From contig JAFRBK010000001.1 of the NCBI GenBank assembly GCA_017404985.1, forward strand, positions 35,104-99,103: a DNA stretch of 64,000 nt, written 5' to 3'. Both the position numbers and the translations under genes were made by a program. Positions 36,612 to 45,187 of this stretch are shown in pieces (position 1 is the first letter of the stretch; every line of letters begins with the position of its first letter). The notes under the pieces are model-generated. The model was given only the letters and a program-made list of their open reading frames with translations, did not search any database and was not told the origin of the DNA. The stretch is from Clostridia bacterium (GTDB taxonomy: Bacteria; Bacillota; Clostridia; Christensenellales; Aristaeellaceae).

Positions 36612-36654
36612 TTAACACTGCGTTCATACTCCTGTCATAAACGTATCTTATACT
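36612..36654 (+). promoter_or_regulatory. htrA promoter with PhoP-like direct repeats
   Basis: TTAACA 36612-36617, TTCATA 36623-36628 and GTCATA 36634-36639 repeat at exactly 11 bases, one helical turn, as in PhoP/OmpR-type operators. TATACT follows at 36649-36654 and there is no good -35, which is usual for an activated promoter. The likely activator is the response regulator encoded just upstream. Confidence 0.55.
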
Positions 36655-36683
36655 GCGCTTGAAAACGAAAGGAGGTTTTCAGT

Positions 36684-38042
36684 ATGAGCAAAGCATTCAG
36701 AAAACATATACTTGGTTATATTGCAGTGGCGCTGGTTTGCGCCATGGCGGTGACCGCGGTCGCCGTATTCCATTCCCCGAACCGGGCCAGCGCCGAAACG
36801 GTGGTGCTGACCTCCCCCTTCACCGAGGCGGTGGCCAAGGTGCGTGACAGCGTGGTGGGCGTCAACAACTACCAGCTGGTGACCTATTCCGGCAGCCAGG
36901 GCGGCAGCTACTATGACTTCCCCTGGGACTACTTCTTCGGATTCGGCAGCGGCAGCTACGGCGGCAGCTACGGCGGACGCGGAAACGGGCGCGGAAACGG
37001 CCGCGATTCCCAGGACTCCTCGAAGGAAGTCCAGATCGGCAGCGGTTCCGGCGTCGTGGTGGCGAAGAACTACGTGCTGACCAACTACCATGTGGTGGAC
37101 GGCGCCAGCAGCCTGAAGATTTCCGTGCTGAAGGACGGGGACGATGAACCGACCCTGTACGACGCGACGGTGGCGGCTTCCGACGCGAGCAAGGACGTGG
37201 CGGTGCTCTACGTGCCGGACCTGCCCCTGGAGCCCGTTGAACTGGGCGACAGCGACCAGCTGGTGGTCGGCGACTGGGCGATCTGCATCGGCAATCCCGG
37301 CAACGGCGCCGGCAGCGTGATGACCGGCACGGTGACCGCGGGCATCATTTCCGCCCTGAACCGTGAAGTGGCCTCCGGCACCACCCAGACGGATCCCTAC
37401 GGCCGGAAAACCAAGGCCGTGAACACCATGATCCAGACCGACGCGGCCATCAACAACGGCAACAGCGGCGGCGGCATGTTCAACACGGCCGGGCAGCTGG
37501 TCGGCATTCCGAACATGAAATACAGCGGCACCCGCACCTCCGCGAACTCCATGGGCATCGAGAACATCGGCCTGTGCATCCCGATCAACGAGGCGAAGCC
37601 CGTGATTGAGCAGGCGCTGGCGGCGGAAACCGGAACGCCGGATGCGCCGAAGGACGAGAAGCCGACCGAGGAACAGAACACGAGCAGCACCATGGTCGGC
37701 AAGCCCCGCCTGGGCGTCTCCGTGACCACCTTCAACGGCGCGGAAATGAGCAACGGCGTGCTTCCCAACGGCGTGTACATCCTCGAGGTTGAAAAGAACA
37801 GCCCCGCCGAAGCGGCCGGCCTGCAGGCCGGGGACGTCATCCTGGAAGCGAACGGAACCGTGACCCCCACCTTTGAGGCGATGTCCGCAGTGTTGCTGGA
37901 GCTGAAGGAAGGCGACACCGTGAACCTGAAGATCTGGCGGCCCGACCTCGTGACGGACGCGGCCAGCGGACAGATTTCCACCTCCGGCAAGGACATGGAG
38001 ATCCAGGTGACGCTGAGGGTGCTCGACGCGGTCAGCCAGTAA
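36684..38042 (+). CDS. htrA: HtrA/DegP-like serine protease with PDZ domain
   Basis: 452-residue membrane-anchored S1C protease for damaged exported proteins. N-terminal helix at about 12-32, a Gly/Ser-rich insert (about 75-115), then the trypsin-fold domain with triad H136 (NYHVVD), D171 (KDVAVL) and S261 (NNGNSGGG), and one PDZ domain at about 345-450 (NSPAEAAGLQAGDVIL). Its own promoter carries repeats that probably bind the upstream response regulator. The order regulator, kinase, lipoprotein, htrA recalls the WalRK-HtrA loci of other Firmicutes. Confidence 0.94.
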   Translation: MSKAFRKHILGYIAVALVCAMAVTAVAVFHSPNRASAETVVLTSPFTEAVAKVRDSVVGVNNYQLVTYSGSQGGSYYDFPWDYFFGFGSGSYGGSYGGRGNGRGNGRDSQDSSKEVQIGSGSGVVVAKNYVLTNYHVVDGASSLKISVLKDGDDEPTLYDATVAASDASKDVAVLYVPDLPLEPVELGDSDQLVVGDWAICIGNPGNGAGSVMTGTVTAGIISALNREVASGTTQTDPYGRKTKAVNTMIQTDAAINNGNSGGGMFNTAGQLVGIPNMKYSGTRTSANSMGIENIGLCIPINEAKPVIEQALAAETGTPDAPKDEKPTEEQNTSSTMVGKPRLGVSVTTFNGAEMSNGVLPNGVYILEVEKNSPAEAAGLQAGDVILEANGTVTPTFEAMSAVLLELKEGDTVNLKIWRPDLVTDAASGQISTSGKDMEIQVTLRVLDAVSQ

Positions 38043-38078
38043 AGTAAGCAGACAGCAGGAATCCAATGAGTGAACGAA

Positions 38079-38108
38079 AGGCGCAGCCCGAAGGGGCTGC
38101 GCCTTTTT
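38079..38108 (+). terminator. Terminator between htrA and the deacetylase
   Basis: Perfect 11-bp stem, 38079-38089 with 38094-38104, GAAG loop and five T. It serves htrA; the deacetylase gene converges on it. Confidence 0.9.
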
Positions 38109-38126
38109 GCAGGAGAATCCGGCCGC

Positions 38127-39479
38127 TCAGGGGTCGCTGCGCTTTTCCAGGTCGCCTCCGGCCCCGCAGCGGTAATACACTTCGCCGGAGGTAAGGGTGA
38201 CGCCGTCCTTGGCGAAGAGTTCGTCAATGGTCAGCAGGATATAGCCCTGCTCCTCGGCATAGCGGGCAATTCTGCGGGCGGATTCGGCGGTGTTGGGCTT
38301 CACATCGTGGCAGAGGATGATGTCCCCATCCTGGAGCTTCTTTTTCACCTTGTTCATCACCAGGGCGGAGCTGATGCCGCGCCAGTCATAGGTGTCCAGG
38401 CTCCACTGGATCAGGGGCCAGTCGACGCCGGCGCTGACCATCTTCGGATAAAGCCCGCCCGGCACCCGGTTGTAGCGGACGGGGATGCCGATGGTTTTAA
38501 TCATGGCGGCGTTGACCTTTTCCGGCATGGCCCGGAGCGTGGCGGGGGAGGTTTTCCGCACGTCCGCGTGGGTCCAGTTGTGGCTGGCGACGGCATGGCC
38601 GTTGTCCTGCTCCCGCTGGACCAGCCAGTAATAGTTTTCCACCCGGTTGCCGATGACGAAGAAGGTGCCCCGGGCCCCGGTTTCCATCAGGGCTGTGAGC
38701 ACGTTGGCAGTGTTGGTGCTGTTGGGGCCGTCGTCAAAGGTCAGGGCGCAGGTTTTGTAATATTTCATGTTATCCGTTTCCGCCTGGGCTTCCTCGGTCA
38801 TGAAATCCCTGATTTCCGGATAGTACAGCGTCACCTCCATCAGCGTATACCGGTCCTCATACAGCAGGGACGCCGGATAGTGGAGCACCAGGCTCATTCC
38901 GTGGAGCGTGAAATCCGCGTTTTCCAGGGCGTCCGGCGTGCAGAGCGCGTTCAGCTTTGCGGGATCCGGCTCGATGTCCGGCCAGTAGGCGGCGAGGGTT
39001 TCCCGGATCCGGGCTTCCAGAAAAGCCCAGGCATCCACATCGTCGCCGAAGATATCGACCAGGGTGACGCGCTGCCCGGTTTCCATATTATAGGTGCGGG
39101 ATGTAATCTGCTGGCCTGTCAGCTTGCGGTGGTAAATCGTCCGGGCCTGAACCAGAAAGGAGAGCCAGTGAAGCCCGGTGCGGCTGTAACGGATTTCCAC
39201 ATCCAACCGGCTGTTGGCGCTGGTGCTGTTGGTCGCCTTGGGCAGGTCCGGCCCCAGCTCCGCCGCCCAGGCGGAGGCAATCCCGTTTACCTCTTCCGTG
39301 ACGGATTCCAGCGCCGTTTCCACCTGCCAGAGCCGGATCACGGATTTGTTGGCATTCTTTGTATCCTTGTAGCTGTTGGCCACTTTGTGGCAGGCCTGCA
39401 GCGTTTCCCCGGCGGAAAGGGCGGGAAGCGAGGAGAGCAGGCACAGCAACAGCACGAGTGCGGTCAGCCTTTTTTTCAT
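38127..39479 (-). CDS. Polysaccharide deacetylase (PdaC-like)
   Basis: Exported 450-residue enzyme. Signal peptide at about 1-23, an N-terminal DUF4163/DUF3298 region (about 55-220), then a NodB domain: TFDDGPN with the metal Asp, HNWTHAD with the metal histidines, and late motifs around LIQWSLDTYDW and LCHD. This layout is that of B. subtilis PdaC, which removes acetyl groups from peptidoglycan sugars. ATG 39479 follows GGAGGAAC; the frame continues upstream but the extension is spurious. Promoter TTGCCA 39540-39535, 18-base gap, TATGAT 39516-39511 on the minus strand. Confidence 0.92.
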   Translation of the reverse strand: MKKRLTALVLLLCLLSSLPALSAGETLQACHKVANSYKDTKNANKSVIRLWQVETALESVTEEVNGIASAWAAELGPDLPKATNSTSANSRLDVEIRYSRTGLHWLSFLVQARTIYHRKLTGQQITSRTYNMETGQRVTLVDIFGDDVDAWAFLEARIRETLAAYWPDIEPDPAKLNALCTPDALENADFTLHGMSLVLHYPASLLYEDRYTLMEVTLYYPEIRDFMTEEAQAETDNMKYYKTCALTFDDGPNSTNTANVLTALMETGARGTFFVIGNRVENYYWLVQREQDNGHAVASHNWTHADVRKTSPATLRAMPEKVNAAMIKTIGIPVRYNRVPGGLYPKMVSAGVDWPLIQWSLDTYDWRGISSALVMNKVKKKLQDGDIILCHDVKPNTAESARRIARYAEEQGYILLTIDELFAKDGVTLTSGEVYYRCGAGGDLEKRSDP

Positions 39480-39510
39480 GGCAGTTCCTCCGTCCAGTGG
39501 ATTCCCCTGC

Positions 39511-39540
39511 ATCATAACACCTGGAATCCGGTTTTGGCAA
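39511..39540 (-). promoter_or_regulatory. Promoter of the deacetylase gene
   Basis: Minus strand: TTGCCA (39540-39535), 18-base spacer, TATGAT (39516-39511). The 18 bases from the -10 onward (39516-39499) match those of the clostripain gene at 63560-63543 in 16 positions. Confidence 0.55.
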
Positions 39541-39581
39541 ATCAGCCCGGCGAAAAACATGCCGGAAACCGGCCCCGAAAC

Positions 39582-39609
39582 TTGCATCGGGCAGGAAAAC
39601 AGGTATAAT
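39582..39609 (+). promoter_or_regulatory. Promoter of the two-repeat secreted protein gene
   Basis: TTGCAT at 39582-39587, 16-base spacer, perfect TATAAT at 39604-39609. Confidence 0.6.
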
Positions 39610-39642
39610 AATACCATCACATGAATCGGGAGGGTTCTGAGG

Positions 39643-40404
39643 ATGCAGAAGGAGAAGAAAAGCATGAAAAGACTGATGATTATTCTGGTGGTCCTGTCAG
39701 CGTTTGTACTGGGAATGGCCTGCGCCTGCGCGGATGAGGCGGACTTCATCAGCGACTGGGCCAACACGGAAAGCGGCCTGAAGGCGGATATTGTCAAAGC
39801 GGAGGGCGGCCTGAACATCGCGGTGGAAAGCTATTTCGGGGAACCGCTCTATTACTGGCAGTATACCGCTGCCTGGGATGAAGGAAAGAATGCGCTGGTG
39901 GCGACGGGAGGCAGCAAGACCGTGGTCGTCTGGGAGAACGGAGGCCGCTCCTTCGGCGAAACGGTGTACACGGACGGCAGCGCCGAGTTCACCCTCAACG
40001 AAGAGGGGCAGCTGGTCTGGGCAGACCTGAAGGAAGACGCCGGAAAGGACCAGCCGATGGTGGATATCGGGTCCTTCGAAGGAACCTGGACCCACGACAA
40101 TGTATCGATCAAAATCACCTGGAGCGACCTGTTCTACGATGTCTGGATCACCTGGCCGCAGAGCAAGACCGAGGAGGATTCCTGGATGCTGCGGGCTATT
40201 TACGACGCTGAAAACAAGGCGCTGAACGGTTACGGCACAAAAACCCATATGGAATACAACGAGAACGGCGACGTGGTTTCCGCGGAGGAACTGAACGAGG
40301 AAGTCAACGCCGAGTTCACGATCGTGGAAGAGGGAAAGATGAACTGGCGGGATGACGACGAAGGCATCGACGAAATGATCTTCGAGCTTCAGCCGGATTC
40401 GTAA
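39643..40404 (+). CDS. Exported protein with two repeated domains, unknown function
   Basis: 253 residues. Signal peptide within about 8-30 (MKRLMIILVV ... ACACADEAD). The mature protein is two similar halves, about 35-140 and 145-252: each has a Trp-rich strand, an ALNGYG/ALVATG turn, and closes with AEFTLNEEGQLVWAD or AEFTIVEEGKMNWRD. This indicates an internal duplication of a roughly 105-residue beta domain. I do not recognise the family. ATG 39643 follows GGGAGGG; a second start at 39664 behind GGAGAAG is equally possible and would leave a standard signal peptide. A strong terminator follows. Confidence 0.75.
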   Translation: MQKEKKSMKRLMIILVVLSAFVLGMACACADEADFISDWANTESGLKADIVKAEGGLNIAVESYFGEPLYYWQYTAAWDEGKNALVATGGSKTVVVWENGGRSFGETVYTDGSAEFTLNEEGQLVWADLKEDAGKDQPMVDIGSFEGTWTHDNVSIKITWSDLFYDVWITWPQSKTEEDSWMLRAIYDAENKALNGYGTKTHMEYNENGDVVSAEELNEEVNAEFTIVEEGKMNWRDDDEGIDEMIFELQPDS

Positions 40405-40420
40405 GGAAAAACCGTAAGGG

Positions 40421-40454
40421 ACCGGGGCAGCCGCAGGGCTGTCCCGGTTTTTTC
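40421..40454 (+). terminator. Terminator of the two-repeat protein gene
   Basis: ACCGGG/CCCGGT and CAGCC/GGCTG around one unpaired G-T position (40421-40448), then a T-run to 40454. Confidence 0.85.
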
Positions 40455-40560
40455 CGCCGGCAGCCCGGGAAAAAGGGAAAAAAGCCGGGCACGCAGAATA
40501 ATACTGCAACAGAGGTTTTCGGCGGCACCGCCGTAATATATCGCGCGGGGTGGGATTCAG

Positions 40561-41217
40561 ATGGGATACCAATGGGAGTTCAGGCAGCTTTGGCAGTATT
40601 TTGATTACAGCAAAAAAGCGGTATACCGGAATTCCGAAGAGATTGCCAAACTGCCTGAGAAAACCCGGACAGAGCTGTACCGCCAGATTGCCGATTCTGT
40701 GACCCGATATGTGGCGGGCTTTTCCGGCACGCCGGAGGACTTTTGCCGCCTGATCGGCACGGTGGTCAACGACCTGTACCGGACGATGCTGACTTCCGCG
40801 CGGTACACGGAAAACCAGGCGGTGTATCTGTCATACACCGCAAAGCCGATGATGGACGCGCTCAGCAAAAGGGGCATATCGGTCCATTACGGGGCGAACA
40901 GCGTTTTTGAACCGGCCCGTTCCAAATCGGAGATGATGCAGTTCCGGAAATACTGGAACGACTGCGGGTTCTTCTTCTTTGAAACGGTAACCAGCCCGGA
41001 CCCGAAGATGGCGCTGAAGCATATCGCGGCCAAGGTGAAGGAGCTGGAGAAGCCAAGCTATGTCATGCTGATTCCCGGGGGAAACAAAACCGATTTCCGG
41101 ATGATGTACGAATCGATCGGCAGGCAGGGCGTGATGACTTTTTTCAGGGACCAGAGCGCCGAGGGGCAGCGTTTCAAAATCTATCCCTTCCGAATGGCTG
41201 AAAAGAAGCCGGTGTGA
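40561..41217 (+). CDS. Cytoplasmic protein of unknown function
   Basis: 218 residues, no signal peptide or membrane segment, no motif I recognise. The N-terminal half is helical and charged; the C-terminal half has a strand pattern (YVMLIPGG, GVMTFFRDQ). ATG 40561 lies ten bases after GGGGTGGG. It sits alone between a terminator and the next promoter. Codon use is like its neighbours, so it appears native. Confidence 0.65.
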   Translation: MGYQWEFRQLWQYFDYSKKAVYRNSEEIAKLPEKTRTELYRQIADSVTRYVAGFSGTPEDFCRLIGTVVNDLYRTMLTSARYTENQAVYLSYTAKPMMDALSKRGISVHYGANSVFEPARSKSEMMQFRKYWNDCGFFFFETVTSPDPKMALKHIAAKVKELEKPSYVMLIPGGNKTDFRMMYESIGRQGVMTFFRDQSAEGQRFKIYPFRMAEKKPV

Positions 41218-41242
41218 CAAAATGCCCGAAACATGGTAAAAT
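41214..41242 (+). promoter_or_regulatory. Promoter of the DUF4230 gene
   Basis: GTGACA 41214-41219, 17-base spacer, TAAAAT 41237-41242, overlapping the stop of the preceding gene. Confidence 0.5.
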
Positions 41243-41274
41243 AATATCCTGATTTTCCGGGGAAGAGAAGGAAG

Positions 41275-41970
41275 GTGCATGCTGTGTTCGGGGCTCCGCG
41301 GGAGGATCAACCATACCGGCCCGGTCCAACGGGCGGCCGTTTCCGGCGGTATTGCCAGCGGCATGCTTTTCGTCCGGGGATCCTGCGGACGGTGATTGTT
41401 CTGGCTTTGCTGGCCCTGCTGGCGCTGGGGTACTTCGGCGTGCGGACGCTGAATGTATCGTCCAAGGTGACGGCCTTCAACCTGAAGGATATCGGGGAGC
41501 TGGCGACGCAGGCGGGGTATTTCACCACGGTGCAGACCATTCGCAAATCCCGGGAAGTGCTCGGGATTGAGGTGCCCGGCACGCAGAGCAACTATGTTTA
41601 CAGCTATGACGGCACCATCAAGGCCGGGTACGATTTTTCCCGAATCACCACGGAAGTGGACGAGAAGAACCATGTGATCACCGTGGCCCTTCCTCCCTGC
41701 GAAATCCTGAGCACCGAGATTGATGAAAACAGCTTCGTGCTCTACAACGACGGCACGAACCTGTTCACCTCCCTGAAGCTGGAGGACGTGGACAAGAGCA
41801 ATGCCGAACTGAAAAAAGCGGCCCGGGAAACCGCAATCAAAAACGGCATTCTGGAAAACGCCAGGTCCAACGCGGAGCTGCTGATCCGCGGATTTCTGTC
41901 GGGCGTATACGACCTGAACACCTACGAGGTCCGGTTTACGGACCTGGAGGTTCAGGATGCGGCGGAATAA
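41275..41970 (+). CDS. DUF4230 domain membrane-anchored protein
   Basis: 231 residues: basic N-terminus, one membrane helix (about 38-58, TVIVLALLALLALGYFGV) and an outer DUF4230 domain recognised by GELATQAGYFTTV, SREVLGIEVPGTQSNYVYSYDG and IKAGYDF. Function of the family is unknown. GTG 41275 or GTG 41284 could be the start; AAGGAAG at 41268-41274 fits the latter better. The 27-residue membrane peptide follows 36 bases later in the same transcript. Confidence 0.8.
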   Translation: MHAVFGAPREDQPYRPGPTGGRFRRYCQRHAFRPGILRTVIVLALLALLALGYFGVRTLNVSSKVTAFNLKDIGELATQAGYFTTVQTIRKSREVLGIEVPGTQSNYVYSYDGTIKAGYDFSRITTEVDEKNHVITVALPPCEILSTEIDENSFVLYNDGTNLFTSLKLEDVDKSNAELKKAARETAIKNGILENARSNAELLIRGFLSGVYDLNTYEVRFTDLEVQDAAE

Positions 41971-42006
41971 GCGGGCCCGGTGAAGGGAAAAAGGAGGAAA
42001 CTGCGG

Positions 42007-42090
42007 ATGCTGAAGAAATTTCTGGCGTTTCTGGGCGCACTGGCCTGCCTGATCGGCCTGTTTTACTTTATTCTGATGCTGACGAGATAG
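42007..42090 (+). CDS. 27-residue membrane peptide
   Basis: ATG 42007 to TAG 42088: a Lys-Lys start, then one continuous hydrophobic helix (FLAFLGALACLIGLFYFIL) and a short MLTR end. GGAGG at 41993-41997 stands nine bases before the ATG, which is stronger than many sites in the window. It follows the DUF4230 gene by 36 bases and is probably co-transcribed. Such small single-span peptides often regulate or stabilise a membrane partner; that is inference. Confidence 0.6.
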   Translation: MLKKFLAFLGALACLIGLFYFILMLTR

Positions 42091-42234
42091 CGCTGCGCAG
42101 CTGAATGCATATTTTTTTCCGGGATTCGAAAAAAACTGCTGCCATTCCGGGTTTGGCTGCGTATCAATAAATGACACCGGGATGAAACGGTGCGGAAGAA
42201 GAATCAACATTTGCGATATGAGGAGGAAAACACC

Positions 42235-42465
42235 ATGGAAGAGAACAAAATGACCGAACTGAAGGAAGAGGACCTGTCCACGGTTGCCGGCGGGGATACG
42301 AAGGAAAAGCGGTGGATCAAGTATCATGTGGTGGACGGAGACACGCTGTGGAGCATCAAAAAGCGCTACAACTGCACTGTGACGGACATCAAGAAGTGGA
42401 ACAACCTGAAGAGCGAGGTCATCGGCCCCTGGATGGTGCTGGACCTGTATACGGATAACTATTAA
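42235..42465 (+). CDS. Double-glycine leader peptide with LysM domain
   Basis: 76 residues. The first 20 (MEENKMTELKEEDLSTVAGG) have the shape of a class II bacteriocin-type leader: acidic and Leu-rich, ending Val-Ala-Gly-Gly, the cleavage signal of peptidase-containing ABC exporters. The rest, from about 29, is a LysM module (YHVVDGDTLWSIKKRYNCTV and IKKWNNLKS), which binds peptidoglycan or chitin. AGGAGG is placed well before ATG 42235. No exporter is nearby. The combination would secrete a bare cell-wall-binding domain; reading as a bacteriocin-like or wall-targeting factor is inference. Confidence 0.75.
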   Translation: MEENKMTELKEEDLSTVAGGDTKEKRWIKYHVVDGDTLWSIKKRYNCTVTDIKKWNNLKSEVIGPWMVLDLYTDNY

Positions 42466-42512
42466 TCCCTGATATACGAAGCCCGGGCGCCGGAAAGGCA
42501 CCCGGGCGGACG

Positions 42513-42538
42513 GGCAGGCCAGGCGCCTGCCTTTTTTT
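42513..42538 (+). terminator. Terminator of the LysM peptide gene
   Basis: GGCAGGC 42513-42519 with GCCTGCC 42525-42531 and seven T. A second GC-rich hairpin (42481-42507) lies just before it. The convergent phosphatase gene ends within this T-run. Confidence 0.88.
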
Positions 42539-45002
42539 ATTGCGGCCCGCGGAAGACGAAGCCGAGCATGGTGATATCGTCAAACTGGTCCGCCGCGCCG
42601 ACAAAGGCGCGGAGATCCTCGCGCACGGCCTTCAGGACATTTTCCTGGGATGCGGCCCTCAGCGAATTCAGCACGGCCAGCAGGCGGTCCGCGCCGTAGG
42701 CATCGTTCTGCGTGTTCACGGCTTCGGGAATGCCGTCGGTATAGACGAACAGCCTGTCTCCCGGATGAAGGTCCATTTCATATTCCTTCATGGGGACGCC
42801 GTCCATCGCGGCGAGGGGCAGGGTGTGCTTGTCCTTGAAAATTTCATATTCGCCGCCGGCCCGGCAGAGGATCGGGTATTCGTGGCCGGCATTGGCGCAA
42901 GCCATCTTTCCGGTTCTCAGGTCAATGATGCCGATCCAGGCGGTGACGAACATCTCCGCGTCATTGCCGTCGCAGAGCACATGGTTGGCTTTGGTAAAGA
43001 CCTCCGCGGGGGAGATTCCGGTCTCCGCCTGATTCCGGATGGCGGCTTTTGCCTGCATCATAAACAGGGCGCCGGGGATTCCTTTGCCGGAAACGTCGGC
43101 GATGACCAGGGCCAGCCGGTCGGGGCCGGTGAAGAAGAAATCGTAGAAGTCGCCGCCCACTTCCTTCGCCGGGTCCATGGTGGCAAACAACTCGAAATCC
43201 GCCCGCGGGAAGGTGAAATTCCGGGGCAGGGCGGAATCCTGAATCGTCCGGGCCAGCGTGAGCTCCTGCTCCATGCGCTTTTCCGCCGCGCTGATATATC
43301 CCTTCAGGGCATCCACCGTGGTGTTGATTTCGTCCGAGAGCAGTTCGAACTCCGTGGCAGAACGGACGTTGACCGTTTCATTCAGCTCGCCGGCGGTGAT
43401 TTTCTGCAGCGAGGCGTTGACCGAGCCCAGGGGCTCCACGACCATCCGCCGCATCAGGGCGGTGATGATCAGATACAGGCCGACGAAAAGCAGAATATCG
43501 GAAAACAGGTTTTCATAAATCTCTGCGTCCCTGTCCTTGAAGGCGGCGTAGCTCGGATAGACCACCAGGGAATACATGAAGCCGTCGTCGTCGATTGGCT
43601 TGCACATACAGAAGCCATCCAAAGACGGGTGGTCTGAATAGAAGATCTTCCCGTCCAGATGGCTGCGCAGGATGGCGGCCGTCTGTTCAGACAGCGTCTC
43701 GGCACTTTCCTGCGGGAGCATTCCGGCCACCCTGTAGGTTTCCTTTTCGCCGACGGCAAAAATGAGATAATATGCGTCCCCTGAAAACTGGTAATCCTGA
43801 TAAATGTTTTCCATATACGTGAAGCTGAGATCATTCCAGAGGCCCTCGAAGCTGTTCGCGGAGCAGAGATAGCCGCTGCCGCACCGGATAACCGCGAGAA
43901 TGCTGTTGCCGTCGTGCAGCAGGGTGCTCTCTGCCTTTCCCGCCAGAAGGTCCTGGAAGGAAACATAGCCGCCTTCGAAGGTATATGATTGCGTCAGGTC
44001 AAAAACCGGTTCTCCGACTGCCAGTTTTTCGGATCCGTCCGCGGCGAGCAGAAGCAGGCTGCGGAAACCGGCAGCGGAACGGATGCGATCCAGGCGCTCC
44101 GCCGTCATGGTGGAAAAAGAATCTTTATACTGCAGCCCGGAAGCGATGACGCCGGTGTCCCTGAGGAGCTCCTTCTTGATATAGGCTGACATCTTCTGCG
44201 TGTTTTCCTCCGCGGCGATGACAGCCTTCTTCAGGTCCCCCGACCAGTCCTGCATCTTGTATTCGGCGTTTTCCAGCGCGGTCCGGGTCTGCAGGGCGAA
44301 GGAAACGGCGAAGTTGATGGCAAAAATCAGGCATGTCCCCATCATCAGCCAGAACTGGAACTTATGGGAAAGCGATTTGCGGGCAGCAGCCTGCACCTTC
44401 CGGTCCAATCCCTCTCCGGAGGCCAGGCGGGCCGCCAGGGAACATCCGGCCAGGCCGAGCCCTGTAAAGATGATCATCGGGGCCGCACAGACCTTGACAA
44501 CTTCATACGCGGTCCGGATGTCATTCCGGTGGGTGAGAAACACGGCGTACATATGGAAAACTTCCATCAGCGCGCCCAGAAAGAAGGAAAGGAGCACGGG
44601 TGTGCGGCTGCCTTTCTGCATTTTATAATGCAGAATGACGGGCAGGATGCCGGCCAGCACCGTGGAAACGGAACAGGCCAGCGTGGTATATTCCCCGATT
44701 TTCCAGCAGGCGCCCGCGATATAGCGCTCTACGCCGCCGACCAGGCCGGCGATGATGCCGGAAAGGGGATGAAAAAACAAACCGGCGGCCAGCGGGCCGA
44801 TATCCCGGACATTGAGCACCATCATGTTGTAGTTCACGCCGATATGGGTGGACAGCACGGAGCAGCCGCCGAACAGCAGCCCCACCAGGATCCGCGCGCC
44901 GATGCCGGGCTTTTTCCTGACCCAGACCTTCCGAACCGCCCAGGTCACCAGAATATAGAAGGCCGTGGCCAGGCTCATCTTCAGAATCATATCCCAATTC
45001 AT
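42537..45002 (-). CDS. Membrane SpoIIE/RsbU-type PP2C phosphatase
   Basis: 821 residues. N-terminal five-helix module like the 5TMR-LYT sensor (NVRDIGPLAAGLFFHPLSGIIAGLVGG spread over about 66-95), a sixth helix, an outer sensor domain (about 250-500), another membrane helix, HAMP (about 530-585), a coiled coil and a SpoIIE PP2C domain (about 605-820) with metal residues in GGDFYDFF, DVSGKGIPGALFM, CANAGHEYP and FDDITML. It probably dephosphorylates an anti-anti-sigma factor in response to an outside signal; no partner gene lies next to it. Single gene, promoter side at 45002. Confidence 0.92.
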   Translation of the reverse strand: MNWDMILKMSLATAFYILVTWAVRKVWVRKKPGIGARILVGLLFGGCSVLSTHIGVNYNMMVLNVRDIGPLAAGLFFHPLSGIIAGLVGGVERYIAGACWKIGEYTTLACSVSTVLAGILPVILHYKMQKGSRTPVLLSFFLGALMEVFHMYAVFLTHRNDIRTAYEVVKVCAAPMIIFTGLGLAGCSLAARLASGEGLDRKVQAAARKSLSHKFQFWLMMGTCLIFAINFAVSFALQTRTALENAEYKMQDWSGDLKKAVIAAEENTQKMSAYIKKELLRDTGVIASGLQYKDSFSTMTAERLDRIRSAAGFRSLLLLAADGSEKLAVGEPVFDLTQSYTFEGGYVSFQDLLAGKAESTLLHDGNSILAVIRCGSGYLCSANSFEGLWNDLSFTYMENIYQDYQFSGDAYYLIFAVGEKETYRVAGMLPQESAETLSEQTAAILRSHLDGKIFYSDHPSLDGFCMCKPIDDDGFMYSLVVYPSYAAFKDRDAEIYENLFSDILLFVGLYLIITALMRRMVVEPLGSVNASLQKITAGELNETVNVRSATEFELLSDEINTTVDALKGYISAAEKRMEQELTLARTIQDSALPRNFTFPRADFELFATMDPAKEVGGDFYDFFFTGPDRLALVIADVSGKGIPGALFMMQAKAAIRNQAETGISPAEVFTKANHVLCDGNDAEMFVTAWIGIIDLRTGKMACANAGHEYPILCRAGGEYEIFKDKHTLPLAAMDGVPMKEYEMDLHPGDRLFVYTDGIPEAVNTQNDAYGADRLLAVLNSLRAASQENVLKAVREDLRAFVGAADQFDDITMLGFVFRGPQ

Positions 45003-45117
45003 TGCAATTCCCTCGCTTCCCTTCCATTCTGCACATCCGGGTTCGCTTTGTCAATTCATTTTCCCGATTTCTTTTGCCGGGAACCGAAAGGTGAAGCGAA
45101 TGGGACGGTTCACCGGC

Positions 45118-45147
45118 TTGCAAATCAATCCGCATTTGCTTTACAAT
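45118..45147 (+). promoter_or_regulatory. Promoter of ylmH
   Basis: TTGCAA 45118-45123, 18-base spacer, TACAAT 45142-45147. Confidence 0.5.
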
Positions 45148-45187
45148 GAGGGGCGGAGAGGAGGCGGTTGGCCTGAAGGGAAGCACG

